64,000 nucleotides of DNA from JAGVSZ01 sp019137045 (lineage in GTDB: Bacteria; Pseudomonadota; Gammaproteobacteria; Burkholderiales; SG8-39), in contig JAXMFT010000003.1 in assembly GCA_046347635.1 (NCBI GenBank), positions 319,198 to 383,197 on the forward strand, given 5' to 3'. This document shows, in pieces, positions 29,031-38,353 of the stretch (within the stretch, counting starts at the first letter, position 1; each line of letters starts with the position of its first letter). Made by a program: the position numbers and the translations under genes. The notes below the pieces were generated by a model. That model was not told the DNA's origin. It was given only the letters and a program-made list of their open reading frames with translations, and did no database searches.

Positions 29031-30197
29031 CGGCGCCGGCGCAGGCGCTCGGGCGCTACCGCATCCTCGGCGAGCTCGGCCGCGGGGCGATGGGCGTCGT
29101 CTACCGCGCCGAGGACCCGCTGCTCAGCCGCACCGTCGCGATCAAGACGATCAGCATGGTGGCCGACGCGGAGGAGCGGGCCGAGTACGAGAAGCGCTTC
29201 TACCAGGAGGCGAAGGCCGCCGGCGGCCTGAGCCATCCCAACGTGGTGACGATCTACGACATCGGCCACGCGGGCGACGTCGTCTACATGGCGATGGAGT
29301 ACGTCGAGGGCACCGAGCTGCGCGCGCTGCTCCAGCGCGGCCGGCTCGACGCCGCCGCCGCGGTCGACATCGCCGCGCAGGTGGCCGAGGGGCTCGCGTA
29401 CGCGCACGCGCGCGGCATCGTGCACCGGGACGTGAAGCCGGCCAACATCATGGTGTCGCGCGAGGGCGCGGCGAAGATCATGGATTTCGGCATCGCGCGC
29501 ATGCGCGCCTCGGACGTGAAGACCCAGACCGGCATGCTGCTCGGCTCGCCCAAGTACATGGCGCCCGAGCAGCTGCGCGGCGGACCGCTCGACCCGCGCT
29601 GCGACATCTTCTCCCTCGGGGTGGTGCTGTACGAGGCGCTCACCGGCACGCCGCCGTTCGCGGGCGCCGACCTCTCGCAGATCATGTACCAGATCGTGCA
29701 CGCGGAGCCGCCGCCGCCGGGCGCGCTCAACTCGCGCGTTCCGCCGCTGCTCGACCTCATCGTGGCCAAGGCGCTCGCCAAGGACCCCGCGGCGCGCTAC
29801 CCGGACGCGCGCGCGCTGGCCGCCGACCTGCGGTCCTGCCAGGCGGAGGTCGCCGCCCGCGCCGCGGCGGCGGACGCCGAGGACACGCTCACCCTTCCGC
29901 CTCCGCGGGCCGCGCCGCCCTCCGCGGCGGCGAGCCGGACGCTGCGGATGGATGCGGCGCCGCCGACCGCGCCGCCGCGCGCCGACTCGAGGCCCGCGGC
30001 TGAGGATCTCGCCCCGGTTCGATTCGAGCGCGGCGACGCGGCGCCTCGCCGCGCCCGACGGCGCGGCCGCGCGCGCGAGGCGGGTGCAGAACCGGCGCCG
30101 CGCGGCCGCGCGCGCGGACGGCGCGCGCAGTCGCTGGATCCTCGTCGCGGGTGTTACCATCGCCGCGCTCGTTGCGTTGGCGATTGCCGCCGGCTGA
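29027..30197 (+). CDS. Hanks-type Ser/Thr protein kinase, C-terminal anchor in a shifted frame
   Basis: The kinase domain (about 9-275) is complete: GELGRGAMGVVYRA, ATP lysine in VAIKTI, HRDVKPANIM, DFG in IMDFGIAR, APEQ and a full C-lobe. A Pro/Ala linker follows. The original frame then becomes a meaningless arginine-rich tail (running to about 30226), while the next frame gives RFDSSAATRRL and then a clean C-terminal TM helix, WILVAGVTIAALVALAIAAG, with a stop at 30197. An indel near 30012-30020 is the simplest explanation. It is probably membrane-tethered and acts with the overlapping cyclase-like/PEGA protein. Confidence 0.85.
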
Positions 30198-30222
30198 TCC
30201 CCGTGCTTCACCCACACTCCCG

Positions 30223-32223
30223 ATGAGCGTCACACCCCTCGCCGCCGCGCTCGCGGCCGCGGCGGCCTGGCTCGGAATCGCCGCGATCGGCGTCTTCACG
30301 CCGCACGCGCTGCGCTTCGTCGCCAAGGTCCTGTACCCGCTCGGCGCGGCGGTCGGTCTCGCGCTCGCGGCGACCGCGCTCGTCGCGGTCGGGCAGCCGC
30401 CCGACGAGCTCGCGCTGCCGCTCGGCCTGCCCGACCTGCCGTTCCACTTCCGGCTGGACGCGCTCTCGGCGTTCTTCCTGCTCATCCTCGGCGCGGTCGC
30501 TGCGGGGGTGTCGGTGTTCGCGGCCGGGTACCTGCGCCCTGGCGAGGGCACGCAGCCGGGCGTCCAGTGCCTCTGGTACCACCTCTTCCTCGCGTCGATG
30601 GCGCTCGTCCTGCTCGCCGGCGACGCGTACGCGTTCATGGTGACGTGGGAGACGATGGCGCTCGCGTCCTTCTTCCTCGTGACGAGCGAACACCGCAGCG
30701 CCGAGATCCGGCGCGCCGGCTACCTGTACCTGCTGATCGCGCACGTCGGCGCGATCGCGCTGCTGATGTGCTTCGGCGTCCTGCACGGCTTCGGCGACTA
30801 CACGTTCGCCAACATGCGCCAGGTCGAGCTCACGCCGTTCTGGGCGACGGTCGCGTTCCTGCTCGCGCTGTTCGGGTTCGGCGCCAAGGCGGGCATGCTC
30901 CCGCTGCACGTCTGGCTGCCGGAGGCGCACCCGGCCGCGCCCTCCCCGGTGTCGGCGCTGATGAGCGCGGTGATGCTGAAGACCGCGGTGTACGGGCTGC
31001 TGCGGGTGACGTTCGACCTGCTGCACACGCAGGTGTGGTGGTGGGGCGTGACCGCGCTCGCGATCGGGCTCCTCACCGCGATCTATGGCGTGGTGTTCAG
31101 CGCGGTGCAGTCGGACATGAAGCGGCTGCTCGCGTACTCCTCGATCGAGAACATCGGGTTCGTCCTGGTCGGGTTCGGGCTGGGGGTCACGTTCGCCGCC
31201 TACCGGATGTACGGCCTGGCGGCGCTCGCGCTCACCGCGATGCTCTACCACTGCCTCAACCACGCCTACTTCAAGAGCCTGCTCTTCCTCGCCACCGGCG
31301 CGGTGCTGCACGCGACGCGGGAGCGCGCCCTCGGCCGGCTGGGCGGGCTCATCCACCGCATGCCCTGGGTCGCCTGGCTCGCCCTCGTCGGCACGCTCGC
31401 GATCGCCGGCATGCCGCCGCTCAACGGCTTCGTGTCCGAGTGGCTGCTGCTGCAGGCGTTCCTCTTCTCGCCCGCCCTGCCCGACGCCTACCTCAACCTG
31501 CTCGTCCCGGTCGCGGCGGCCGCGATCGCGCTGGCGGCGGCGCTGTCGGCCTACGTGATGGTGAAGTTCTACGGCATCGTCTTCCTCGGCCAGCCGCGCG
31601 AGGAGAAGCTCGCCGCCGCGCACGATGCCGGCCGCTGGGAGCGCGTCGCGCTCGTCTGGCTCGCCGCGGGCTGCGTGGCGCTCGGCGTGATGCCGGTGCA
31701 GGTCATCTCGCTCATCGACTTCGTCACCGGCCCGATGCTGGGGACGAACCTGTCCGCGGCGACCGGCGCCACGCACTGGCTGTTCCTCGCCCCGATCAAC
31801 CCCCAGCGCGCGAGCTACTCGCCGCTGCTCGTGCTGGTCGGCCTCGCGGTGGCGACTGCGGCGGCCTGGTTCGCGGTGCGGCGCTTCTATCACGGCCGCG
31901 TCCGGCGCGCGCCGCCGTGGGACTGCGGCTACCCGCTGCAGAACGCGCGCATGCAGGACACCGCCGAGGGCTTCGGCCAGCCGGTGCGGCAGATCTTCGA
32001 GCCGTTCTTCCGCATGCAGCGCGAGCTGCCGGCGCCGTTCGACGCGGCGCCGCGCTACCGCGTGACGGTCGAGGACCAGCTCTGGCACTGGTGCTACCTG
32101 CCGGTCGCGCGCCTGGTCGAGCGGCTGACCGCGCTCGTGACCGTCCTGCAGCGCGGCCGCATCTCGGTGTACCTGCTGTACAGCTTCGGCACGCTGCTCG
32201 TGCTGCTCTTCCTGGTCCGGTGA
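30223..32223 (+). CDS. hyfB: Hyf-like complex membrane subunit B (NuoL/MrpA family)
   Basis: This 666-residue antiporter-like subunit has about 15 TM helices. The proton-pathway elements are visible: Glu in WETMALASFFLV, Lys in FGAKAGMLPLHVWLPEAHPAAPSPVSALMS, and Lys in MLKTAVYG. The C-terminal extension (DCGYPLQNARMQDTAEGFGQP) is typical of hydrogenase-4 subunit B. It is the first gene of a seven-gene run (30223-37871) with short or overlapping junctions. Since the large subunit lacks the NiFe ligands, the complex is better described as Ehr-type than as a hydrogenase. Confidence 0.9.
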   Translation: MSVTPLAAALAAAAAWLGIAAIGVFTPHALRFVAKVLYPLGAAVGLALAATALVAVGQPPDELALPLGLPDLPFHFRLDALSAFFLLILGAVAAGVSVFAAGYLRPGEGTQPGVQCLWYHLFLASMALVLLAGDAYAFMVTWETMALASFFLVTSEHRSAEIRRAGYLYLLIAHVGAIALLMCFGVLHGFGDYTFANMRQVELTPFWATVAFLLALFGFGAKAGMLPLHVWLPEAHPAAPSPVSALMSAVMLKTAVYGLLRVTFDLLHTQVWWWGVTALAIGLLTAIYGVVFSAVQSDMKRLLAYSSIENIGFVLVGFGLGVTFAAYRMYGLAALALTAMLYHCLNHAYFKSLLFLATGAVLHATRERALGRLGGLIHRMPWVAWLALVGTLAIAGMPPLNGFVSEWLLLQAFLFSPALPDAYLNLLVPVAAAAIALAAALSAYVMVKFYGIVFLGQPREEKLAAAHDAGRWERVALVWLAAGCVALGVMPVQVISLIDFVTGPMLGTNLSAATGATHWLFLAPINPQRASYSPLLVLVGLAVATAAAWFAVRRFYHGRVRRAPPWDCGYPLQNARMQDTAEGFGQPVRQIFEPFFRMQRELPAPFDAAPRYRVTVEDQLWHWCYLPVARLVERLTALVTVLQRGRISVYLLYSFGTLLVLLFLVR

Positions 32224-32230
32224 GCGCGCG

Positions 32231-33190
32231 ATGGTGACCGGGTTCTCCTGGGCCGGGGCGTCCGCGCAGATCGCGGAGATCCTGCTCGCGGTGCTGCTCG
32301 CGCCGCTCCTGCTCGGCTGGGTGAACCAGTGCCGCGCCTGGCTGCAGAACAAGAGCGGGCCGGGCCTCCTGCGCCCCTACCTGATGCTGCGCAAGCTGGT
32401 GCAGAAGGACGCCGTCGTCGCGCACAACGCCTCGGCGCTGTTCCGCAGCGCGCCCTACGTCGTCTTCGGCTGCATGATCCTGGCGGCGGCGATCGTCCCC
32501 ACGATCGGCACCGACATGCCGTACGCGCCGGCCGCCGACGCGATCGCGCTGGTCGGCATCCTCGCGCTCGCGCGCGTGTTCATCTCGCTCGCCGCGATGG
32601 ACATCGGCACGGCGTTCGGCACGCTCGGCGCGCGGCGCGAGATGATGATCGGGTTCCTCGCCGAGCCGGCGCTGCTGATCGTGCTGTTCACCGCGTCGCT
32701 CATCAGCCAGTCGACCGCGCTCGCCACGACGGTGGAGTCGCTCTCGCAGCGCGAGCTGGCGATCTACCCCAGCCTCGCCTTCGCCGGGGTCGCGTTCACC
32801 ATGGTCTCGCTGGCCGAGAACGCGCGCATTCCGGTCGACAACCCGTCGACCCACCTCGAGCTCACCATGATCCACGAGGCGATGGTCCTCGAGTACTCGG
32901 GGCGCCACCTCGCCCTGGTCGAGTGGGCGGCGAGCCTCAAGCTGTTCGTCTACTCGTGCATCGGCATCGCGCTGTTCTTTCCCTTCGGCATCGCCGCGGG
33001 CGGAGATCCGGCCGGCCTCGTCCTCGCGCTGCCCGCGCTGGTGGTCAAGCTCGCCGTCGGCGGGTTCCTCCTCGCCGTGATCGAGACGCTGTCGGCCAAG
33101 ATGCGCATCTTCCGCGCCCCCGAGTTCCTCGGCACCGCGTTCATGCTCGCGGTGCTCGCGCTGCTCGTGCACGCGCTGCTCGAGACATGA
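32231..33190 (+). CDS. hyfC: Hyf-like complex membrane subunit C (NuoH family)
   Basis: This 319-residue, eight-TM protein of the NuoH/HycD/HyfC family connects the hydrophilic arm to the membrane arm. Conserved parts include QNKSGPGLLRPYLMLRKLVQKD near the N-terminus, and the acidic loop SLAENARIPVDNPSTHLELTMIHEAMVLEYSG, which corresponds to the quinone-cavity/E-channel loop of complex I. It starts 7 bases after the B subunit, and the last codons overlap the E subunit. Confidence 0.93.
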   Translation: MVTGFSWAGASAQIAEILLAVLLAPLLLGWVNQCRAWLQNKSGPGLLRPYLMLRKLVQKDAVVAHNASALFRSAPYVVFGCMILAAAIVPTIGTDMPYAPAADAIALVGILALARVFISLAAMDIGTAFGTLGARREMMIGFLAEPALLIVLFTASLISQSTALATTVESLSQRELAIYPSLAFAGVAFTMVSLAENARIPVDNPSTHLELTMIHEAMVLEYSGRHLALVEWAASLKLFVYSCIGIALFFPFGIAAGGDPAGLVLALPALVVKLAVGGFLLAVIETLSAKMRIFRAPEFLGTAFMLAVLALLVHALLET

Positions 33191-33861
33191 GCGACCTCCT
33201 CACCCCGGCGCTGACCGGGCAGATCATCAACCTGCTCGCGGCGGTGCTGCTGCTGCTCTCGTTCGCGATGCTGGCGCAGCGGCGCATCCTGTCGCTCATC
33301 GACCTGTTCGCCGCGCAGGGCCTGGTGCTGACGCTCTCGACCGCGTTCGTCGCCTACGCCACCGGCCAGGCGCACCTCTGGTGGTCCGCCGGCATCACGC
33401 TCGCGCTCAAGGTGCTGCTGCTGCCCTGGATCCTGCACCGCCTCATCCGGCGGCTGGACGTGAAGTGGGACGTGGAGACGCTGATCAACATCCCGACCAC
33501 GATGCTCGTCGGCCTGCTGCTCGTGATCCTCGCCTTCAACGTCGCGCAGCCGGTGTCCGCGCTCGCGGGGACGATCACCAAGGGCACGCTCGGCATCGCG
33601 CTCGCGGCGGTGCTGCTCGCCTTCCTGATGATGATCACGCGCTCCAAGGCGGTGCCGCAGGTGATCGGGTTCCTCGCCATGGAGAACGCGCTGTTCTTCG
33701 CCGCCACCGCGGCCACCTACGGCATGCCGATGGTGGTCGAGCTCGGCATCGCGCTCGACGTGCTGGTCGGGGTGGTGATCCTCGGCGTGTTCTTCTTCCA
33801 GATCCGCGAGCGCTTCGACTCGCTCGACATCCGCCACCTCGAGAAGCTCAGGGAAGAATGA
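33187..33861 (+). CDS. hyfE: Hyf-like complex membrane subunit E (NuoK-like)
   Basis: This 224-residue protein with about six to seven TM helices matches HyfE, whose C-terminal half resembles NuoK (FLAMENALFFAATAATYGMPMVVELGIALDVLVGVVILGVFFFQI, with a conserved membrane Glu in each of two helices). It starts at the ATGA overlapping the previous stop. NuoK-type subunits carry part of the proton path. Confidence 0.9.
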   Translation: MSDLLTPALTGQIINLLAAVLLLLSFAMLAQRRILSLIDLFAAQGLVLTLSTAFVAYATGQAHLWWSAGITLALKVLLLPWILHRLIRRLDVKWDVETLINIPTTMLVGLLLVILAFNVAQPVSALAGTITKGTLGIALAAVLLAFLMMITRSKAVPQVIGFLAMENALFFAATAATYGMPMVVELGIALDVLVGVVILGVFFFQIRERFDSLDIRHLEKLREE

Positions 33862-33892
33862 GGCGCGAACCGGGCTGCGGGAAGGGATACGA

Positions 33893-35347
33893 GTGAACTG
33901 GGAGATCGCCGCCGTCCTCGGCATACCGCTCGCCGGCGGGGTGCTCCTGGCCGCGTCCGGGCACCTGCGCCGGGCCGCCGACCTCAACGTCGCGCTCTCG
34001 GTCGGCACCTTCGTCGCGGCCGGGGCGCTGACCGCGCGCGTCGTGCGCGACGGCCCGCTGTTCGCCTTCGGCGAGCAGTTCTTCGTCGACTCGCTGAACG
34101 TGTTCCTGGTCGCGCTCACCGCCTTCGTGTCGATGACGACTGCGATGTTCTCGCGGCCGTACATGCGCATCGAGGAGGAGCACGGCAGGCTCACGCGCGC
34201 GCGGCTGCGCCTCTACCACAGCATGTACCAGCTGTTCGTGTTCACGATGCTGCTGGTGCTGCTCACCAACAACCTCGGCCTGCTGTGGGTAGCCACCGAG
34301 GCCGCGACGCTGACCACGGTGCTCCTGGTCAGCCTGTACCGCACCCCGGCGAGCCTCGAGGCGGCGTGGAAGTACTTCATCCTGTGCGGCGTCGGCATCG
34401 CGCAGGCGCTCTTCGGCACCATCCTGCTCTACATGGCCTCGCAGCGCCTGCTCGGCAGCGGCATCGACGCGCTGCTCTGGACGCACCTCGTCGGGGTGCG
34501 CTCGCAGCTCGAGCCGACGGTGCTGTCGATCGCGTTCGTGTTCCTGCTGGTCGGCTACGGCACCAAGGTGGGCCTCGTCCCGCTCCACAACTGGCTGCCC
34601 GACGCGCACGCGGAAGGCCCCACGCCGGTGTCGGCGGTGCTCTCCGGGCTGCTGCTCAACGTGGCGCTCTACGCGCTGGTGCGCTGCAAGGTGCTCGCCG
34701 ACGGCGCGCTCGGGCCCGCCTTCGCCGCGCGCCTGCTGATGGGCTTCGGCCTGGTCTCGGTGGTCGTGGGGGCGTTCTTCCTCTCGCGCCAGCGCGACAT
34801 CAAGCGCATGTTCGCGTACTCGTCGATCGAGCACATGGGGCTCGTGACCTTCGCCTTCGGCATGGGCGGCCCGATCGCGAGCTTCGCCGGCCTGCTGCAC
34901 ATGACGGTCCATTCGCTGACCAAGAGCGCCATCTTCTTTGCCGTCGGGCACGCCGCGCAGAAGACCGGGACGCAGGTGATGGACGACATCCGCGGCCTCG
35001 TCCGCGTCAGCCCGACGGTCGGGTGGGGGCTGATGCTCGGCACGGTGGCGATCCTCGGCGTGCCGCCGTTCGGCGTGTTCGCGAGCGAGTTCCTCATCCT
35101 CACCAGCGCCATGCGCCAGCAGCCGTGGGCCACCCCGATCCTGCTCGTCGCGCTCGGGGTGGCGTTCGCGGCGGTGTTCCGGAGGGTGCAGCCGATGGTG
35201 TTCGGCGACACGACCGCGAAGCCCCTGCCGCACCGGCCCGCGCTCATCCCGGTGTTCGTGCACCTCGGCCTCGCGCTCCTGCTCGGCCTGTACGTGCCGC
35301 CGTACCTCGCGAGCTGGTACCGGGAAGCCGCGCGGCTGATCGGATGA
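33893..35347 (+). CDS. hyfF: Hyf-like complex membrane subunit F (NuoN/NuoM/MrpD family)
   Basis: The 484-residue protein is a second antiporter-like subunit with about 14 TM helices and the proton-channel residues in GYGTKVGLVPLHNWLPDAHAEGPTPVSAVLSG (Lys, His), Glu in WVATEAATLTTVLLV, and a C-terminal GVPPFGVFASEF. It starts at GTG 33893, 31 bases after hyfE. With HyfB this gives two potential ion-pumping modules. A HyfD-type third antiporter subunit is not present. Confidence 0.9.
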   Translation: MNWEIAAVLGIPLAGGVLLAASGHLRRAADLNVALSVGTFVAAGALTARVVRDGPLFAFGEQFFVDSLNVFLVALTAFVSMTTAMFSRPYMRIEEEHGRLTRARLRLYHSMYQLFVFTMLLVLLTNNLGLLWVATEAATLTTVLLVSLYRTPASLEAAWKYFILCGVGIAQALFGTILLYMASQRLLGSGIDALLWTHLVGVRSQLEPTVLSIAFVFLLVGYGTKVGLVPLHNWLPDAHAEGPTPVSAVLSGLLLNVALYALVRCKVLADGALGPAFAARLLMGFGLVSVVVGAFFLSRQRDIKRMFAYSSIEHMGLVTFAFGMGGPIASFAGLLHMTVHSLTKSAIFFAVGHAAQKTGTQVMDDIRGLVRVSPTVGWGLMLGTVAILGVPPFGVFASEFLILTSAMRQQPWATPILLVALGVAFAAVFRRVQPMVFGDTTAKPLPHRPALIPVFVHLGLALLLGLYVPPYLASWYREAARLIG

Positions 35348-36912
35348 CCGCAGTGCCGCAGGAGACCGCGACGCCGTTCGACGGGCTGGGCCTCGAGCTC
35401 GCGCCGCTCGGCGCGGCGGTGCCGGCGTGGCACGCGCGCATCGAGGCGGCGCGGCTGCGCGACGCCTGCCTCGGGGTCGCGGCGCGCGCGGGGCGCCTGA
35501 TCGCCCTGTGGGGGGCGGACGAGCGCGAGCGCGACGGCGGTTTCGCGCTGCACCTCGCGGTCGCCATCGACGGCGCGATGCTCTGGCTCGCCGTCCCGCT
35601 GCCGGCCGGCGCGCCGCACTATCCCGACCTGTCCGACGTCTTCCTCTGCGCCGGCCGCATGCAGCGCGCCGCGCGCGACCTCGTCGGGATCCGCGCGGCG
35701 GCGCCCGACCAGCGGCCGTGGCTGCGGCACGCCGCGTGGCCTGCCGACGCGTTTCCGCTGCGCCGCGACTTCCCGCTCGCGCGCGCGCATCCCGGCGGCG
35801 TCGACGACTACCCGTTCGTGCCGGTCGCCGGCGAAGGCGTGCACGAGATCGCGGTGGGGCCGGTGCACGCGGGCACGATCGAGCCGGGGCACTTCCGCTT
35901 CTCGGTGGTGGGCGAGAAGGTGCTGCGGCTCGAGCAGCGGCTCGGCTACACGCACAAGGCGATCGAGAAGCGCTTCGAGGGCTGCGACCTCCTCGCGGGC
36001 GCGCGGCTCGCGGGCCGGGTGTCGGGCGACAGCACCGTCGCGTACGCGTGGGCGTACGCGATGGCGGCCGAGGGCGCAGCGCGCCTCGACCCGCCGCCAC
36101 GCGCGCTCTGGCTGCGGGCGGTCGCGCTCGAGCGCGAGCGGGTCGCGAACCATCTCGGCGACCTCGGCTCCCTCGGCAACGACGGCGGGCTCGCGTTCGG
36201 CCTCGCGCAGTTCACGCGCCTGAAGGAGGACGTGCTGCGTCTCAACGCGGAGCTCTTCGGCCATCGCTACCTGATGGACTTCGTGCTGCCGGGAGGCGTC
36301 GCCCGCAACGTCGGCCGCCACGGCTGCGACCAGCTCGCCGCGCAGTGCGGCGCGCTCGAGCGCGAGGTGCGCGCGCTGCGCGACATCTACGACGACCACG
36401 CCGGGCTCCAGGACCGGTTCCTGACCTGCGGGCGGCTCGAGCCCGAGCTCGCGCGCCGGCTCGGCGTGCTCGGCCTCGCCGCGCGCGCGAGCGGCGTCGC
36501 GCTCGACCTGCGCGTGCAGCCGGGGTACGCGCCCTACGACCGGCTCGGGGTGGAGGCGAAGGGGCGCGCCGAGGGCGACGTCGCGGCGCGGGTGGCGGTC
36601 CGGTTCGACGAGGTCTTCGAGTCGCTACGCCTGCTGCGCGTCCTCGCCGCGGACCTGCCCGCCGGCGAGATCGCGGCGCCGTGCGCGACCCTCGCCGGGC
36701 GCGCGCGCGGGCTCGGCCGCGTCGAGGGCTGGCGCGGGGAGTCGATGGTCGCGCTGGAGACCGAAGGCGGCACCATCCGCCGCTGCCACGCGCACGACCC
36801 GTCGTGGCAGAACTGGCCCGCGCTCGAGCACGCGATCATCGGGAACATCGTCCCCGACTTCCCGCTCATCAACAAGTCCTTCAACCTCTCCTACAGCGGG
36901 CAGGATCTCTGA
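35344..36912 (+). CDS. hyfG: Hyf/Ehr-like large subunit (NuoC-NuoD fusion) lacking NiFe cysteines
   Basis: This 522-residue protein has an N-terminal NuoC-like part (about 1-130) and a NuoD/hydrogenase large-subunit part (about 165-522: GPVHAGTIEPGHFRF, GYTHKAIEKRFEG, ERERVANHLGDLG, PDFPLINKSFNLSYSGQDL). In genuine group-4 hydrogenases the N-terminal motif reads RxCGIC; here the same place is RVSGDS. The C-terminal DPCxxC motif is also absent, with the protein ending at the Nuo-like SYSGQDL. No [NiFe] site can form. Its ATG overlaps the hyfF stop (ATGA). This places the operon in the energy-converting-hydrogenase-related (Ehr) group. Confidence 0.9.
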   Translation: MTAVPQETATPFDGLGLELAPLGAAVPAWHARIEAARLRDACLGVAARAGRLIALWGADERERDGGFALHLAVAIDGAMLWLAVPLPAGAPHYPDLSDVFLCAGRMQRAARDLVGIRAAAPDQRPWLRHAAWPADAFPLRRDFPLARAHPGGVDDYPFVPVAGEGVHEIAVGPVHAGTIEPGHFRFSVVGEKVLRLEQRLGYTHKAIEKRFEGCDLLAGARLAGRVSGDSTVAYAWAYAMAAEGAARLDPPPRALWLRAVALERERVANHLGDLGSLGNDGGLAFGLAQFTRLKEDVLRLNAELFGHRYLMDFVLPGGVARNVGRHGCDQLAAQCGALEREVRALRDIYDDHAGLQDRFLTCGRLEPELARRLGVLGLAARASGVALDLRVQPGYAPYDRLGVEAKGRAEGDVAARVAVRFDEVFESLRLLRVLAADLPAGEIAAPCATLAGRARGLGRVEGWRGESMVALETEGGTIRRCHAHDPSWQNWPALEHAIIGNIVPDFPLINKSFNLSYSGQDL

Positions 36913-37431
36913 ATGCTCAAGCTGCTCAGGCAGATCGCCGTCGTCGGCATCAGGACCGAGGCGCCGCCGCGCGCCGACCCCGGCCTGCGCGTGACCGGCG
37001 AGCGGCTCGCCGACGAGATCCTGCGCGTGTTCGGCGGGTCGCTCGCGATCCGGCACGTGGACGCGGGCTCGTGCAACGGGTGCGAGCTCGAGATCCACAT
37101 GCTGAGCAATCCCTACTACAACCTCGAGGCGCTCGGCATCCGGTTCGTCGCGAGCCCGCGCCACGCGGACCTGCTGCTCGTGACCGGACCGGTGTCGCGC
37201 CACATGGCGACGGCGCTCGAGCGCACCTACGCCGCGGTGCCCGACCCGAAGCTCGTGGTGGCGGTCGGGGACTGCGGCTGCGACGGCGGGGTGTTCGGCG
37301 AGAGCTACGCGAGCTGCGGGCGGGTGGCGAACGTCATCCCGGTCGACGTCGCGGTGCCCGGGTGCCCGCCGACGCCGACCGCGCTGATGCAGGGGATCCT
37401 CGCGGCGATTGCGGCGAGGCGCCCCGCGTGA
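36913..37431 (+). CDS. hyfI: Hyf/Ehr-like small subunit (NuoB family)
   Basis: This 172-residue protein binds one proximal [4Fe-4S] cluster, with Cys ligands visible in GSCNGCELE, VGDCGCDGG and PGCPPTP. It follows HyfG with no spacer. With no hyfA- or hyfH-type ferredoxin gene in the run, this is the only Fe-S cluster protein of the cluster, so the route for electron entry is not obvious. The 3' end overlaps the next gene. Confidence 0.93.
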   Translation: MLKLLRQIAVVGIRTEAPPRADPGLRVTGERLADEILRVFGGSLAIRHVDAGSCNGCELEIHMLSNPYYNLEALGIRFVASPRHADLLLVTGPVSRHMATALERTYAAVPDPKLVVAVGDCGCDGGVFGESYASCGRVANVIPVDVAVPGCPPTPTALMQGILAAIAARRPA

Positions 37432-37871
37432 TCGATCCGCTGCCGCTCGCCCTCGTCGGCTGGCTCTTCACCCTGCTCAGCGCGGCCGCGCTCCTGATCG
37501 GCGCGCTGCTGATCCTGGCGCTGCACCGGTCGGGCGAGCTGCAGCGCCGCTTCCTCGCGCAGAGCGCCTGGAGCGACATGCTGCTCTTCGGCATCTGGAT
37601 CCTCGGGCTCGCGGGCGGGCTCGGCGTGCTCGCGCTGCGGCCCTGGGCCCGGCACATCCTCGAGTTCTTCTGCTGGACGCTGGCCGCGCTCATGCTGCTG
37701 TCGGCGGGCACGCGCCTCTACGGCGCGCGCCGGCGGCCCGCGGAGGAGCGCGCGAACTGGGTGGGCGCGGTCGCGGGGGCGACGCTGGTCGCGCTCCCCG
37801 TCCTGGTGCTGTGCGCCGTCACGATCTACACCCTGCGGAGCGAGAGCGCGCGGCAGGCGTTCGGCGGCTGA
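37428..37871 (+). CDS. small four-TM membrane protein at the end of the Ehr-like operon
   Basis: This 147-residue protein has a GTG start overlapping the hyfI stop (GTGA). It has four hydrophobic helices (about 5-30, 45-67, 75-92 and 105-130) separated by short basic loops, with Trp-rich motifs (SAWSDMLLFGIWIL, EFFCWTLAALMLL). I do not recognise a family. Translational coupling to the complex suggests an accessory or anchoring subunit, or an assembly factor. Confidence 0.7.
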   Translation: MIDPLPLALVGWLFTLLSAAALLIGALLILALHRSGELQRRFLAQSAWSDMLLFGIWILGLAGGLGVLALRPWARHILEFFCWTLAALMLLSAGTRLYGARRRPAEERANWVGAVAGATLVALPVLVLCAVTIYTLRSESARQAFGG

Positions 37872-37907
37872 GCGCCCCGCGCGCGTCCGGCGCGCGGCGG
37901 ACGCGCG

Positions 37908-38336
37908 CTACGGCTTGAGGTACGCGTAACCCTCGCGCTGCTGCTTCTTGGTGATCTCCGCCACCCCGGAAGGCACGTAGGTCGCCTCCTCGATGAACCG
38001 GCTCTTCGCGAGCTTGCGGTTGCGCAGCGTTATTTCGCACACTTCGAAGGTCACCCCGCGCGCCTTGAGGTCCTGCACCGCCACCTCGTACGGGTTGCCG
38101 TTCTTGTCGCGCGCGTCCTTGAGCAGGAAATCGACGCCCTGCGCGTGCGCGACGACGACGATCTTCGCTCTTGGATTGACCTCGAGGTGGTTGTTGATGT
38201 TGCGCAGCCCGTTCGTCGCCTGCGCCAGGCCCTCGTTGAAGTGGTACACCACCTTGTCCTCGCCGCCCGCACCGCCGCCGGTGGAGGCGCAGGCCGCGAG
38301 GGTGGCGGCGGCGAGCAGCGCGATGATCTTTCCCAT
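37908..38336 (-). CDS. DsrE/DsrF-like lipoprotein
   Basis: The 142 residues start with a signal sequence and lipobox (LAACAST). A small alpha/beta domain follows, with VVYHFNEGLAQATNGLRNINNHLEVNP, IVVVAHAQGVDFLLKDARD and LKARGVTFEVCEITLRNR. This is the pattern of DsrE-fold proteins, whose conserved Cys (here VCEIT) sits at the end of a beta strand. Periplasmic or membrane-tethered members are linked to sulfur or thiol chemistry, but the role here is unknown. It converges with the Ehr-like operon and is divergent from acylphosphatase. Confidence 0.8.
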   Translation of the reverse strand: MGKIIALLAAATLAACASTGGGAGGEDKVVYHFNEGLAQATNGLRNINNHLEVNPRAKIVVVAHAQGVDFLLKDARDKNGNPYEVAVQDLKARGVTFEVCEITLRNRKLAKSRFIEEATYVPSGVAEITKKQQREGYAYLKP

Positions 38337-38353
38337 GGTCTCCTCCTGGTAGG

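Noticed and set aside
35344..36912. A [NiFe] hydrogenase large subunit
   Set aside because: The overall fold is right, but the CGIC position reads SGDS and the C-terminal DPCxxC motif is absent, so it cannot hold a NiFe site.
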